From Clostridia bacterium (lineage in GTDB: Bacteria > Bacillota > Clostridia > Oscillospirales > Acutalibacteraceae): a stretch of 64,000 nt of DNA. Positions within the stretch are counted from its first letter, which is position 1. Every line of letters starts with the position of its first letter. Made by a program: the position numbers and the translations under genes. Location: NCBI GenBank assembly GCA_017449935.1, contig JAFSYP010000048.1, positions 1 through 64,000 of the forward strand. The letters run 5' to 3'. The notes under the pieces are model-generated. The model did no database searches and was not told where the DNA came from. It saw only the letters and a program-made list of their open reading frames with translations. Shown one piece after another: positions 52,030 to 63,349 of this stretch.

Positions 52030-55000
52030 TTAATGGACGCCCAACCGCTTCGCCATCTCGGCGGTCTTCAGCTCCAGCAGCTTGGAAACGCCTTCTTCCT
52101 GCATGGTTACGCCGTAGAGGATGTCCGCCTCCTCCATCGTGCCGCGGCGGTGGGTGATAAGGATGAACTGCGTATTGCGCGTCATGCGGCGCGCATACTG
52201 CGCGTAGCGCGTGACGTTCACGTCGTCCAGCGCCGCTTCGACCTCGTCGTACACACAGAACGGCGCGGGCGAAACCTTCAGGATCGCAAACAGCAACGCG
52301 ATGGCGGAAAGCCCCTTCTCGCCGCCGGAGAGCAGATCGATGTTCTGCACGTTCTTGCCCGGCGGCTGCACGCGGATGCTGATGTTGCATTCCAACGGCA
52401 GCGACGGATCGTCGAGGACAAGCTCCGCTTTGCCGCCGTCAAACAGCTCGGCGAACGTCTCGCCGAAATATACGTTGATGCGCTTGAACTGCTCGCGGAA
52501 GCGTTCCGACATCTTGCCGGTGAGGTCGCCGATGAGCGTGAGCAGCTCTTCTTTGGATTTTTCAATATCGGTGATCTGTCCGCGCATGAACTCGTACCGC
52601 TCGGAAACTTCGCGGTATTCCTCGACCGCGCCGACGTTGACGCTGCCCAACGCGCGGATCTTGTTGCGCACTTCCTGCAAGCTGCGGCGCGACGCGGCGG
52701 GGTCCTCGACCGTGATCCCCAGCTCCTCCGCTTCGCGCAGTGTGAGCTGATACTCGTCGTACAGCTTCATTCGTGCGCTCTCCAGATCGTTCTCCATCGC
52801 GTCCCGGCGCTCCTGCAGACGTGCCAGCTCGCCGCTTAAGTTTTCCTTGACCGAATTCTTCTGCCTCTCCTCGGCGCGAAGCTCGGTGTTGCGCGCTTCG
52901 GCTTCGGTGCGCTTTTCCGTACATTGATCGATCTGCGCGAGCCCTTCGGCCGACTGCGCGTGCAGCGCCTCGGCCTGTGCGTTCAGCGCCGCGATCTCGG
53001 CGGCGATCGCGGTATTTTCTTCTTCGATGCCGTCGATCTCCGCCTGCATCTGCTGCAGACGGTCTGCGCGCGTCTCCTTTGCGCGCACGCAGGACGCGAT
53101 CACTTCCTGCTTGGCTTCTATATCCTTCTGGAACGCGAGGATCGCCAGATGGATCTCCGATTCCATGGCCGCGAGGCTCTCGCGTTTTTCTTCCAGCGCC
53201 TGCTTGTCCTTGCCGAGCGCGCCCAGCGTATCCTGCACGGCGTCCATCTGCCGCATCTGCTCAGTGATCTCCACGTCGAGCGTCTGCATCTGCTTTTGCA
53301 GCTCCCCGATCCGCGCGTCGTTGCGCGCGCGCTCCTCACGCAGCTCGTTCAGTGCGCCGGACACAGACGCTTCCCTGTCTTCGATCAGATGCAGGTCGCC
53401 CTCCTTGCGGATGCGCGCTTCCTGTGTGCGCTGCAGATCCGCGTCTGCACCGCTCAGATCGGCCTCCACCGCGGAAAGCTCTTCGGTCATTGCGCGCAGC
53501 TTTTCTTCGTCGGCGTCGTTTTTCTTTTGCAGCTGCGCAGCGGCGGCCCGCAGCTTTTCGATCTCGTTCGACCGGCTCAGGAAACCTGCGTTCTGTCCGC
53601 GCGAGCCGCCCGTCATGGAGCCGCCCGGATGGATCATCTGTCCGTCCAGCGTGACGATCTTGAAGTTGTATTTGAATTTTTTCGCGATCGCGATCGCGCT
53701 GTCGAGGTCCTCGGCGACCGCCGTTTTTGCGAGCTGGTCGCGGATGACGTCGTCATACTGCGGATCGTAGGTCACCAGCTCCTGCGCCATCGCGACGAAG
53801 CCGAGCTGATCCTCCAGTCCGTCCACGGAAAATTCCCGCGCACGGATCGCGCTCATGGGCAGGAACGTCGCGCGTCCCGCGCGGTTTTCTTTCAGGAAAG
53901 CGATCGCGCGTTTGGCGTCTGTCTCGTTATCTGTGACCAAAAACTGTATGGATGCACCGAACGCCGTTTCGATGGCGGCGGCGTATTTTTCTTCTACGGA
54001 GATGAGCTGCGAGATCGTGCCGTGGATGCCGCGCAGCGTGCCGCGGCGCACTTCTTTCATCACCGTGCGCACGGCGCCCGAATAGCCCTCCATGTTTTTC
54101 TCAAGCTCTTCCAGCATCTTGGCGCGGGCGAGCTTCTGGTGCAGCTCGAGCGCGCGCGCGTCGATCTGTTCCTTGAGCGCTTCGGTCTTTTCGCGGCGGC
54201 CCTTCGCGCGCAGCTGATGTCCCGCCACAAAATTTTGCAGCTCCTGCACCTGCGTGTTCAACTCGCGCAGCGCGTCGGCGCACTCTTCTTTTTCCGCGCG
54301 GATGTCGTCGAGCAGCGTGCCGCGGCTTTGCAGCACGGCGTCGATGTTGCGGCTGCGCGTGCGAATCTCCTCGACGGAGGACTGCGCCGTCGAGCGGGCG
54401 ATGCGCTTTTCGGACAGCGCCGACGTCCTGTCGGCCAGCTCCTGCGAGAGCGCCGCCGTTTTCTGCGCGTTTTCCGTGTTCTCGTCGCGCACGGCGCCGA
54501 TGCTGCGGATCGCTTCCTCCAGCGCTTCCTGCTTGTCGGCGGTCTGCTGCCGGAGCGTGTCGATCTCTGCTTTCGTCTGTTCGATCTGCGCGTCGACCGT
54601 CGCCGCGTCCGCGTCCGACTGCTCCATATCTTTTTGAATGCGCGTGATGTTCGCGCAGTTATGTTCGATCGTATTCTGCCGCACGGCCGCTTCGCCCTGA
54701 ACGCGGGCGGCCTGTTCTTCCAGCGCGGCCGCTTCGCCGCGGATGCGCTCGATCTCCACGGTCATTTCCTGCGCCGCGGCGATGACCTGCTCGATCTCGT
54801 CCTCGATCCCCCGCAGCGCGTATTCCGTTTCGTTGTACTGCGCCTCGGCCAGCGCGATCTTTTGCTCCTGCGTCTTCAATCCCTCGCGCGAGCGCTTGAT
54901 CGTATGCAGCCACAGACCGATCTCCAGCTCCTTGCGCTCGGCGGCCAGTACGATGAATTTCTGCGCTTTTTCGCTCTGGACCTTCAGCGGGCCGACGCGG

Positions 55001-55602
55001 CTCTCGAGCTCTGCGAGGATGTCGCGCAGACGCACGAGATTCTCCTCCGCCTGATCGAGCTTGCGCGTCGCGTCCTGACGGCGGTACCGGAACGCGGAGA
55101 TCCCCGCCGCTTCTTCGAGCATATCGCGCCGCTGCGAACTGCGGGAAGAGATCAGCTCCGCCACACGTCCCTGCGACACCATGGAATAGCCGTCGCGCCC
55201 GAGGCCCGTATCCATAAACATTTCGTTGATGTCCCGCAGACGTACCGTTTCGCCGTTCAGACGGTATTCGCTCTCGCCCGAACGGTAATAGCGCCGGCCG
55301 ACGGACACCTCGTCCTTGTCGCAGCCGGCAAGCGCGCGATCGGCATTGTCCAGATGCAGCGTCACCTCCGCAAAGCCCTGCGCCTTGCGGATGCGCGTGC
55401 CGCCGAAGATCACGTCCTCCATACGCGAGCCGCGCAGCGTCTTGGTCGACTGCTCGCCCAGCACCCAGCGTATGGCGTCGGCAATATTGCTCTTGCCGGA
55501 CCCGTTCGGCCCGACGACGGCGGTTATGCCTTCCCCGAATTGCAGGACCGTCTTGTCCGGGAAGGATTTAAAACCCTGCAGCTCCAATGATTTCAGAAAC
55601 AT
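52030..55602 (-). CDS. smc: Chromosome segregation protein SMC
   Basis: Structural maintenance of chromosomes ATPase, 1190 residues, full length. Walker A is GPNGSGKSNIADAIRWVLG (about 32-50), followed by a long coiled coil. The hinge (about 510-670) contains GTISQLISVEEKYAAAIETA and GGSMTGGS, and a second coiled coil follows. The C-terminal head has LSGGEKGLSAIALLFAIL and Walker B PFCVYDEVEAALDDVN. It lies 12 bp after rnc. The scpA/scpB partners are elsewhere. Confidence 0.98.
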   Translation of the reverse strand: MFLKSLELQGFKSFPDKTVLQFGEGITAVVGPNGSGKSNIADAIRWVLGEQSTKTLRGSRMEDVIFGGTRIRKAQGFAEVTLHLDNADRALAGCDKDEVSVGRRYYRSGESEYRLNGETVRLRDINEMFMDTGLGRDGYSMVSQGRVAELISSRSSQRRDMLEEAAGISAFRYRRQDATRKLDQAEENLVRLRDILAELESRVGPLKVQSEKAQKFIVLAAERKELEIGLWLHTIKRSREGLKTQEQKIALAEAQYNETEYALRGIEDEIEQVIAAAQEMTVEIERIRGEAAALEEQAARVQGEAAVRQNTIEHNCANITRIQKDMEQSDADAATVDAQIEQTKAEIDTLRQQTADKQEALEEAIRSIGAVRDENTENAQKTAALSQELADRTSALSEKRIARSTAQSSVEEIRTRSRNIDAVLQSRGTLLDDIRAEKEECADALRELNTQVQELQNFVAGHQLRAKGRREKTEALKEQIDARALELHQKLARAKMLEELEKNMEGYSGAVRTVMKEVRRGTLRGIHGTISQLISVEEKYAAAIETAFGASIQFLVTDNETDAKRAIAFLKENRAGRATFLPMSAIRAREFSVDGLEDQLGFVAMAQELVTYDPQYDDVIRDQLAKTAVAEDLDSAIAIAKKFKYNFKIVTLDGQMIHPGGSMTGGSRGQNAGFLSRSNEIEKLRAAAAQLQKKNDADEEKLRAMTEELSAVEADLSGADADLQRTQEARIRKEGDLHLIEDREASVSGALNELREERARNDARIGELQKQMQTLDVEITEQMRQMDAVQDTLGALGKDKQALEEKRESLAAMESEIHLAILAFQKDIEAKQEVIASCVRAKETRADRLQQMQAEIDGIEEENTAIAAEIAALNAQAEALHAQSAEGLAQIDQCTEKRTEAEARNTELRAEERQKNSVKENLSGELARLQERRDAMENDLESARMKLYDEYQLTLREAEELGITVEDPAASRRSLQEVRNKIRALGSVNVGAVEEYREVSERYEFMRGQITDIEKSKEELLTLIGDLTGKMSERFREQFKRINVYFGETFAELFDGGKAELVLDDPSLPLECNISIRVQPPGKNVQNIDLLSGGEKGLSAIALLFAILKVSPAPFCVYDEVEAALDDVNVTRYAQYARRMTRNTQFILITHRRGTMEEADILYGVTMQEEGVSKLLELKTAEMAKRLGVH

Positions 55603-55614
55603 AAAGATTTCCTC

Positions 55615-56301
55615 TTACAGTTTGATTCCCATCAGCGTCAGCGCCTCGCGCGCCGCTTCCTGCTCGGCCAGCTTCTTGCTCTTGCCGACGCCGCGCCCGA
55701 TGACGTTGCTGTTCAGATGTACCTCGACCGAGAACCGCTTGTCGTGATCCGGACCGCTTTCTCCGACGTGGACGTACTCCACGCTCTCTTCGGGGTTCTT
55801 CTGAATGATCTCCTGCAGCTTCGTTTTATAATCGTGGAATGCGCCGGGCGTGCCGGCGGCCTTGCGCACATAGCGCAGCACGAACCGCCGCGCCTCGTCG
55901 ATGCCGCCGTCGAGATAGATCGCCGCGATCAGCGCCTCGAACGCGTCTGCCAGAATAGACGGACGTTCCCGTCCGCCGGTGCAAAGCTCGCCTTTGCCGA
56001 GCAGCAGATACGCTCCAAGCCCCAATTCCTGCGCGAAGCCGCACAGCGATTTTTCACACACCATCGCCGCGCGCAGCTTCGTCAGATCCCCTTCGGGGTA
56101 CGCTTTGAACTGGGAGTAATAATACTCCGCCGTGATAAATCCCAACACCGAGTCGCCCAAAAACTCCAGCCGTTCGTTGCTCTGATGCTCGTTCTGCCGT
56201 TCGTTGACGTAGGACGAATGCGACAGCGCACGATGCAGAAGCTCCGGGTCCCGAAAAGTATATTGAATCTTTTCCTGCAATTGTTGAATACTCTCCGCCA
56301 T
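55615..56301 (-). CDS. rnc: Ribonuclease III
   Basis: Double-strand RNA endonuclease for rRNA and mRNA processing, 228 residues. The catalytic signature ERLEFLGDSVLGFITAEYYY (about 43-62), a second acidic site in ADAFEALIAAIYLDGG (about 117-132), and a C-terminal dsRNA-binding domain (DYKTKLQEIIQ... to ...AEQEAAREALTLMG) are present. It begins one base after the acpP-like stop, matching the Firmicutes acpP-rnc-smc order. Confidence 0.97.
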   Translation of the reverse strand: MAESIQQLQEKIQYTFRDPELLHRALSHSSYVNERQNEHQSNERLEFLGDSVLGFITAEYYYSQFKAYPEGDLTKLRAAMVCEKSLCGFAQELGLGAYLLLGKGELCTGGRERPSILADAFEALIAAIYLDGGIDEARRFVLRYVRKAAGTPGAFHDYKTKLQEIIQKNPEESVEYVHVGESGPDHDKRFSVEVHLNSNVIGRGVGKSKKLAEQEAAREALTLMGIKL

Positions 56302-56302
56302 C

Positions 56303-56539
56303 TTATTCTCCCGCGCTCCATGCTTTTTCCGCCAAGTCCGTCAGATCGCCGATCGTTTTCAGCGCGTTCGCTTCCTCGATGCTGATCTCCGTCTCAAACG
56401 CGTCCTCCACCGCCAGAACCAGATCGGCAATATCCATATCGTCCGCGCCGATCTCCTCGAAGGACGTGTCCTCCGAAAGCTCGTCCTCGTCCAACCGGAA
56501 CTGTTCGGCCACCAGTGCGATGATTTTGTCCAGTACCAT
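56303..56539 (-). CDS. Acyl-carrier-protein homologue lacking the phosphopantetheine serine
   Basis: A 78-residue four-helix ACP-like protein in the acpP position before rnc. Helix I, the acidic helix II and helix III (ISIEEANALKTIGDLTDL) are clear. The attachment site normally reads GADSLD; here residues 31-36 read GADDMD, with Asp34 (codon GAT) at the Ser position, so 4'-phosphopantetheine cannot be attached. Changing GAT to a Ser codon needs at least two substitutions, so a simple read error is unlikely. It may have a structural or regulatory role, for example with RNase III/SMC neighbours, while a true AcpP is encoded elsewhere. Confidence 0.85.
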   Translation of the reverse strand: MVLDKIIALVAEQFRLDEDELSEDTSFEEIGADDMDIADLVLAVEDAFETEISIEEANALKTIGDLTDLAEKAWSAGE

Positions 56540-56550
56540 GCTCTCTCTCC

Positions 56551-57850
<1,300 letters not shown>

Positions 57851-57858
<8 letters not shown>

Positions 57859-59971
57859 TCGATTTCTCTTCCTTTTTCCGGCGTGAGGAAGTCTTCTGAT
57901 ATCCGCACGCTTCATCCGGACAAGCGATCACGCCGCCCTTTTTCTTGAACAGAGACTTGCCGCACTTCGGGCAGAATTCTCCCGTCGGTTTGTCCCATGT
58001 GCTGAAGTCGCACTCCGGCCAGCTCTCGCAGCCGTAAAATACAAATCCGCGGTGCGATTTCCTTTCGATCACCTTCTTGCCGCATTTCGGACAGACGGCG
58101 TTCGTTTCGGTGATGAGCGGTTTGGCGTTTTTGCATTCCGGATAACCGGGACACGCCAAAAACCGTCCGAACCGACCGGTCTTGATGACCATCATGCGCC
58201 CGCACTTTTCGCACGGCGTGTCCGTCACATCTTCGGCAAGCGTGATCTTGACGTCCTTCATATCTTCTTTGGCTCTTGCGAGCGTCTTTTCAAAATCGTC
58301 GTAGAACGTATGCAGGATCTTGATATAATCTGCTTCGCCCGCGCCCACGTCGTCGAGCGAGGACTCCATCTGCGCGGTAAATTTCACGTTGACGATCTTC
58401 GGGAAGCGCTCCTTGAGCAGCTTCGTGATCGCCTCGCCCAGCTCGGTGGGCTTCAGGAGCTTTGCGCTTCTCTGGACATACTCGCGCTTGATGATCGTCG
58501 TGATGATCGTGGCGTAGGTGCTCGGACGGCCGATGCCCTCCTCCTCCATCGCCTTGATGAGCGTCGCTTCCGTATAGCGCGACGGCGGCTGCGTGAAGTG
58601 CTGGTTCGCCGCCAGCTCTTTGTTCCGGACCGTATCGCCGGCCGTCAGCTCCGGGATCTTTCCTTCTCTTTCGTCGTCGGTCGAATCGTCGTACAGCGCC
58701 GTGTACCCGTCGAACTTGACGGAATAGCCGGACGCGCTGAACACGCAGTATTTCCCTGCCGCCGCGTCCGCTTCGTTCGCGCCGTATATCTCCGCCTTAA
58801 CGGTGTTCAGCAGACAATGCGCCATCTGGCTGGCCATAAAGCGCTTCCAGATGAGCGAATAGAGCTTGTATTGATCCGACGTCAACGAACTCTTGACGCG
58901 TTCGGGCGTGAGCGACGGGATGGTCGGACGGATCGCTTCGTGGCCGTCCTGTGCGCCGGCGCGGGATTTATACAGACGCGGCTTCTCCGGCAGATATTTA
59001 CTGCCGAACGCCTCGGCGATATATGCGTTCGCCTGCGCGCGCGCATCCTCGGAAATACGCAGCGAATCCGTTCTCATATAGGTGATCAGACCGGTCGTGC
59101 CCAGTCCGGCCACGTCGACGCCTTCATACAGCTCCTGCGCGGTGCGCATCGTACGCTGCGCCTGGAAGCCCAGCCGCGTCGAGGCCGCCTGCTGAAGCGA
59201 CGACGTGTTGAACGGCGGCGCCGGCGTCTTTTTGCGCGTGCCCTTCTTGACGGACGCGACGGAATAGGCCGCGTTTTCGAGACGGGCAAGATACGCGTCG
59301 GCCTGTTCTTTATTGGTGATCTTCACTTTTCCGCTTTCGTCTCCCGTGAAGACGGCGGAGATCACCTTGCGCTGCGGGTTGAGGAACTTCGCGTCCAGCG
59401 TCCAGTATTCCTCCGGAACGAACGCGTTGATCTCCTCCTCGCGGTCCACGATCAGCCGCACCGCGACGCTCTGCACGCGTCCGGCGGACAGTCCGCGGCG
59501 GATCTTCTGCGAAACAAAGGGGCTCAGCCGATAGCCGACCAGTCGATCCAGTATGCGGCGCGCCTGCTGCGCGTCCACCAGCTGCATATCGACCGCGCGC
59601 GGATGCGCCATGCCGGTCTGCACGCCGTTTTTGGTGATCTCGTTGAACGTAACGCGGTTCTTCTCGGAAAGATCCAGCCCGAGGATCGTCGCCAGATGCC
59701 AGGAGATCGCTTCGCCTTCGCGGTCCGGGTCCGTCGCCAGAAAGACTTTTTCGCTCTCTGCCGCGCGCTGCTTGAGCTCCTTGACCAACTTTTCCTTTCC
59801 TTTGATGATCGCGTATTTCGGCGCGAAGTCGTTTTTGACGTCCACGCTCAGCTTGGCCGCGGGCAGATCGCGCACGTGTCCCATCGAGGATGTGACCTCG
59901 TAACCGCTGCCGAGATATTTTTGGATGCTTTTTGCTTTTGCGGGCGACTCTACAATCACAAGTTTTGCCAT
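57851..59971 (-). CDS. topA: DNA topoisomerase I
   Basis: Type IA topoisomerase relaxing negative supercoils, 706 residues. Toprim domain MAKLVIVESPAKAKSIQKYL, then DPDREGEAISWHL; the catalytic Tyr lies in GLITYMRTDSLRIS (about 290-303). The C-terminus has three zinc-finger units (CEKCGR...CPGYPEC; CPKCGK...CESWPEC; CPKCGK...CPDEAC). It starts 16 bp after dprA and is coupled to trmFO, a common Firmicutes order (dprA-topA-trmFO). Confidence 0.98.
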
Positions 59972-59987
59972 GTTTTGCTCCTATTCT

Positions 59988-61151
59988 TCAGACAAGCATA
60001 TAGCGCTTGCCGTTGATCATCTTTATCAAACCACAAATTTCCAGCTCTGTCAATGCTGTAAATACACGATTGGGCTCGAACCCCGTGGCACGCACCAAAT
60101 CGTCTGTATACAGCGCCTGCTGCGCAAACTGCGCAAGGACCGCCCGGGCGTCGTCGGACAGCGGAAACTCCGGCTGCCGTACGACGGGCTCCGGCTTTGG
60201 CTGCGACCGTTCCCGCACCTGCGGCGCGGCCTGCTTTACCGGCTGCAGCGGCTGCTGCTGCAATTCTTCCAGCGTCAGATCGTCATATACCCACATATAT
60301 TCCGCCAGCACGTCCCGCGCCGAAAACACGGGCTTTGCACCGTCGCGGATCAATCGGTTGACGCCTGTATAGTCGAGACTTGTCAGATCTCCCGGCACGC
60401 CGAATACGTCCCGTCCCTGCTCTGCGGCAAGACGCGCCGTGATCAGCGAACCGCTTTTTTCACCGGCTTCGATCACCAACACGCCCGCGCTCAGGCCGGA
60501 AATGATCCGGTTGCGCATCGGGAAATTTGAACCGCGCGCTTCGACGCCGGGCGGATATTCCGAAAGCAGCGCGCCGTGTTTTTCAACGTCCTCACGCAGC
60601 GCCGCATTCTGCATCAGATACCGCGCGTCCAATCCGCACCCGAGCACGCCGACGGTTTTGCCGCCGCCGTAGATCGCGCCCGCGTGCGCCGCGCTGTCCA
60701 CGCCAAGCGCACAGCCGCTGACGATCACCGCGCCCGCGCGAACCAGATCCCGGCAAAGTTGCCGCGCGACGTCCAGACTGTACATCGACGCCCGACGGGA
60801 TCCGACGACCGCGATCGCCAGTTTGTCCCGCAGACAAGACAGATCGCCGCGCGCATACAGCGCGAGCGGCATATCCTGCAAGCTGCGCAGCGCGTCGGGA
60901 AACGATTCGTCCTCCGGCGTACAGACCGTCTGTCCCGCGCGCCGGCAGCGTTCCAAAACCCGCTCGGCGTCGGTCAGCTTCGTCTGCTCCAGCCTTTCGA
61001 TATGCCGTGCCGTGAGCACGCCGGAAACGCGGCGGGTCATGTCGTCGCTCTCATACAATGCGCGTGCCGTCGGAAATGCGGACAGGATCGCGTCCGTCCG
61101 TGCACCGGCGCCCAGCGCCATCTGCAGCCAGATCCAATAGGCCGTGTTCAT
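59988..61151 (-). CDS. dprA: DNA processing protein DprA
   Basis: Single-strand DNA-binding protein that loads RecA in transformation, 387 residues from MNTAYWIWLQMALG. The Rossmann-like core shows LAIAVVGSRRASMYSLDVAR (about 110-129), VSGCALGVDSAAHAGAI and PMRNRIISGLSAGVLVIEA. A C-terminal winged helix (about 325-387, LSDDARAVLAQFAQ) is present. ATG61151 overlaps the stop of the SpoU gene by 4 nt; the longer open frame is Arg-rich and unlikely. Presence does not prove competence. Confidence 0.95.
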   Translation of the reverse strand: MNTAYWIWLQMALGAGARTDAILSAFPTARALYESDDMTRRVSGVLTARHIERLEQTKLTDAERVLERCRRAGQTVCTPEDESFPDALRSLQDMPLALYARGDLSCLRDKLAIAVVGSRRASMYSLDVARQLCRDLVRAGAVIVSGCALGVDSAAHAGAIYGGGKTVGVLGCGLDARYLMQNAALREDVEKHGALLSEYPPGVEARGSNFPMRNRIISGLSAGVLVIEAGEKSGSLITARLAAEQGRDVFGVPGDLTSLDYTGVNRLIRDGAKPVFSARDVLAEYMWVYDDLTLEELQQQPLQPVKQAAPQVRERSQPKPEPVVRQPEFPLSDDARAVLAQFAQQALYTDDLVRATGFEPNRVFTALTELEICGLIKMINGKRYMLV

Positions 61152-61951
61152 CGCGCCGCCTCCCGCATCATTTCCCACAGGAGGATCGACGCTGCGGCCG
61201 CCGCATTGAACGACTCGGCACGGCCGCGCATGGGGATCGTAACGCGCGTACAGGATTGCAGCAGCGCGTCCCGCAATCCGGCGCCCTCGTTGCCGACGAC
61301 GCAGACGGCGCCGCCCGAAAAATCGGCCTGCGTGACCGCAAGCGCGTCGGCGTCCGGCGTGGACGCATACGTGCGCATCCCGTTTTGACGGCATTCCTCC
61401 AACAGCGCCGCCAAGTCCTGCGTCTGCACGATCGGCAGCCGCAGCAGCGAACCCATGGACGCGCGCTGTGCTTTGGGGTTATACAGGTCGCAGCCGCCCT
61501 CCACGATCATGCCGGAAGCGCCCAGCGCCTCCGCCGTCCGGCTGATCGCGCCGAGATTGTCCGGATTCTGCACGTCGCTGAGCGCGATGTACTTTCCGGT
61601 CGGATCGATCCGCGTTTGCGGCGTGCGCATCCGGCACAGGCAGAAGACGCCCTGCGGATTCTGCGTTTCAGACAGATAGCCGGCGAGCTCTCCGGAAATA
61701 CGCTGCGTTTTTTCGGCGCACGAAAGAACCGCCGCGAGCCGATCGGCGTATTTCTGCGCCGCTTCTTGCGTGTACAGACAGACCAAAACGACCGTGCCGG
61801 ATATTGCCGCATCCGCGCACAGTCTTGCCCCTTCCAGAAAAAACGTCCCGTTTTCTCTGCGCTCGCGCGCGCTCTTGCGCACGGCGGTCATCTGCTTGAC
61901 CAGCGCATTGGCGCGGCTGGTCAGCACGTCGCTCGATTCTTTCAACTGCAT
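61148..61951 (-). CDS. SpoU/TrmH family RNA 2'-O-methyltransferase
   Basis: A 267-residue SPOUT enzyme. N-terminal RNA-binding domain (RANALVKQMTAVRKSARER; FFLEGARLCADA) as in TsnR/RlmB, and a knot domain with motif 1 DVQNPDNLGAISRTAEALGA (about 128-147), motif 2 VVGNEGAGLRDALL (about 214-227) and motif 3 IPMRGRAESFNAAAAASILL. Target base unknown. No good ribosome site precedes ATG61951, which lies at the foot of the L20 terminator, so the start may be a little further in. It is coupled to dprA. Confidence 0.87.
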   Translation of the reverse strand: MQLKESSDVLTSRANALVKQMTAVRKSARERRENGTFFLEGARLCADAAISGTVVLVCLYTQEAAQKYADRLAAVLSCAEKTQRISGELAGYLSETQNPQGVFCLCRMRTPQTRIDPTGKYIALSDVQNPDNLGAISRTAEALGASGMIVEGGCDLYNPKAQRASMGSLLRLPIVQTQDLAALLEECRQNGMRTYASTPDADALAVTQADFSGGAVCVVGNEGAGLRDALLQSCTRVTIPMRGRAESFNAAAAASILLWEMMREAAR

Positions 61952-61960
61952 TTCGGAAAA

Positions 61961-62015
61961 TGAAAGGAACTGTATTGCATGGTAGAGTCAGCCTTCTGCC
62001 CCTGAATACAGTCCC
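61961..62015 (-). terminator. Terminator of the infC-rpmI-rplT operon
   Basis: On the minus strand GGGACTGTATT (rc of 62005-62015) pairs with AATACAGTTCC (rc of 61966-61976), followed by TTTCATTTT. The loop is long (28 nt). It lies 22 bp after the rplT stop. Confidence 0.75.
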
Positions 62016-62037
62016 TCGTGTTCTGTTGGTCGGCGCC

Positions 62038-62394
62038 TTATTTCAGGGCAGCCTTCGCTTTTTCGGTCAGCGCGGTGAACGCCGCGGGATCGGCGATGGC
62101 GATCTCGGACAGCATTTTGCGGTTGAGGGCGATGTCCGCCTTCTTCAGACCGTTCATAAAGGTGGAATAATTCATACCGTTGAGCTTGCAGGCAGCGGAG
62201 ATGCGGGTGATCCACAGACGGCGGAAATCGCGCTTCTTCTGCTTGCGGCCGATATAGGCATACTGGCCGGACTTCATGACGGCCTGCTTCGCGGTCTTGA
62301 ACAGCTTGCTCTTCGAGCCATAGTAACCCTTGGCGAGCTTGAGAACTTTATTTCTTCTTTTGCGCGTCATTGTTGCGCCCTTGATACGAGCCAT
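62038..62394 (-). CDS. rplT: 50S ribosomal protein L20
   Basis: A 118-residue large-subunit assembly protein. [20 protein letters not shown], then [37 protein letters not shown] and [20 protein letters not shown] are canonical. In Firmicutes L20 also binds the operon leader to repress it. Last gene of the infC operon, 43 bp after rpmI. Confidence 0.98.
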   Translation of the reverse strand: MARIKGATMTRKRRNKVLKLAKGYYGSKSKLFKTAKQAVMKSGQYAYIGRKQKKRDFRRLWITRISAACKLNGMNYSTFMNGLKKADIALNRKMLSEIAIADPAAFTALTEKAKAALK

Positions 62395-62437
62395 GAGATA
62401 GTACCTCCGAAATATTAGTATAGGTCAGTCGGTGTTA

Positions 62438-62635
62438 TTATTTGTAAGGAATCAAACGCTTGATCTGTCTCTGGTTCGTAACGTCCGCAACAGATGTCTT
62501 GCGCAGGTTTCTCTTGCGCTTGGTGGTTTTCTTGGTCAGGATGTGCGATTTGTAGGCGTGGCCGCGGATGGGCTTGCCGTTCTTGGAGAGCTTGAAGCGC
62601 TTCTTGGCGCCGCTGTGGGTTTTGATTTTAGGCAT
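62438..62635 (-). CDS. rpmI: 50S ribosomal protein L35
   Basis: A 65-residue basic protein: [20 protein letters not shown], then [20 protein letters not shown] and RNLRKT are the L35 pattern. AAGGAGGAATCC precedes the ATG, and it lies 21 bp after infC. Confidence 0.98.
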   Translation of the reverse strand: MPKIKTHSGAKKRFKLSKNGKPIRGHAYKSHILTKKTTKRKRNLRKTSVADVTNQRQIKRLIPYK

Positions 62636-62656
62636 TTGGGATTCCTCCTTAATAAA

Positions 62657-63175
62657 TTACTTGTTGGGCTTGGCGGACAGGAACATCAGCATCTGGCGGC
62701 CTTCGAGCTTGGCAGGCTTCGCCACCGTGCCCCATTCCGCGCAGGCCTCGGCAAACCGTTCCATGGTTTTGGTGCCGATCTCCGGATGCGCCATTTCGCG
62801 CCCGCGGAATCGGATCGAAACCTTGACCTTGTTGCCGCTCTCAAGAAATCTCTTGGCATGTCCGACCTTCGTTTCAAAGTCGTGCGTATCGATTTTCAAA
62901 GAAAGACGAATCTCTTTGGTCTCAATGACGTGCTGATTCTTACGCGCTTCCTTTTCACGCTTTGCCATTTCAAAGCGATACTTTCCGTAGTCTACGATCT
63001 TGCAGACAGGCGGCTTTGCGTTCGGCGCAATTTTGACAAGATCGAGATTGCGGCTCTCGGCAATTTTCAGAGCCTCCTCGCTGGACATGATGCCCAGCTG
63101 CTCGCCCTCGTCTGAAATAAGACGGACTTCCTTGTCCCGGATCGCGTCATTGATCTGCAGTTCTTTGATAGCGAT
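62657..63175 (-). CDS. infC: Translation initiation factor IF-3
   Basis: Keeps ribosomal subunits apart and checks start codons; about 172 residues. N-domain INDAIRDKEVRLISDEGEQLG, linker RKNQHVIETKEIRLSLKIDT, C-domain KVGHAKRFLESGNKVKVSIRFRGREM. There is no ATG. GGAGGTGT is followed by TTG (63179-63181, too close, 3 bp) and then ATC (63173-63175, spacing 9). I take ATC as the start, in line with the known non-AUG (AUU/AUC) starts by which IF-3 represses its own translation. The TTG start adds two residues. Confidence 0.93.
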   Translation of the reverse strand: MAIKELQINDAIRDKEVRLISDEGEQLGIMSSEEALKIAESRNLDLVKIAPNAKPPVCKIVDYGKYRFEMAKREKEARKNQHVIETKEIRLSLKIDTHDFETKVGHAKRFLESGNKVKVSIRFRGREMAHPEIGTKTMERFAEACAEWGTVAKPAKLEGRQMLMFLSAKPNK

Positions 63176-63205
63176 GGTCAAACACCTCCAAAAGTTCTTT
63201 CATGA

Positions 63206-63237
63206 AAAATTAAAGCACGGACAGAAACTGTCCGCGC
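63206..63237 (-). promoter_or_regulatory. Attenuator hairpin in the infC leader (L20-leader type)
   Basis: On the minus strand GCGCGGACAG (rc of 63228-63237) pairs with CTGTCCGTGC (rc of 63215-63224), then TTTAATTTTT. It stands only about 30 nt before the infC start. Upstream leader sequence (63238-63345) has further self-complementary segments (e.g. GTGCAC-type arms near 63260-63290) that could form the alternative fold bound by L20. Confidence 0.75.
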
Positions 63238-63349
63238 CGATCCACAGGATACCGTGCACGCAAAATGCGCACGTGCGTATCGTATAGACCATACGTCGGA
63301 CGGAACCGCGTAGGTGAGAACAGAACTGTTCTGCTTTATTGTGTTAGTG

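Noticed and set aside
52924..55590. 888-codon plus-strand open frame opposite smc
   Set aside because: Leu/Arg/Phe-rich antisense of the SMC coiled coil, with no supporting start signal.
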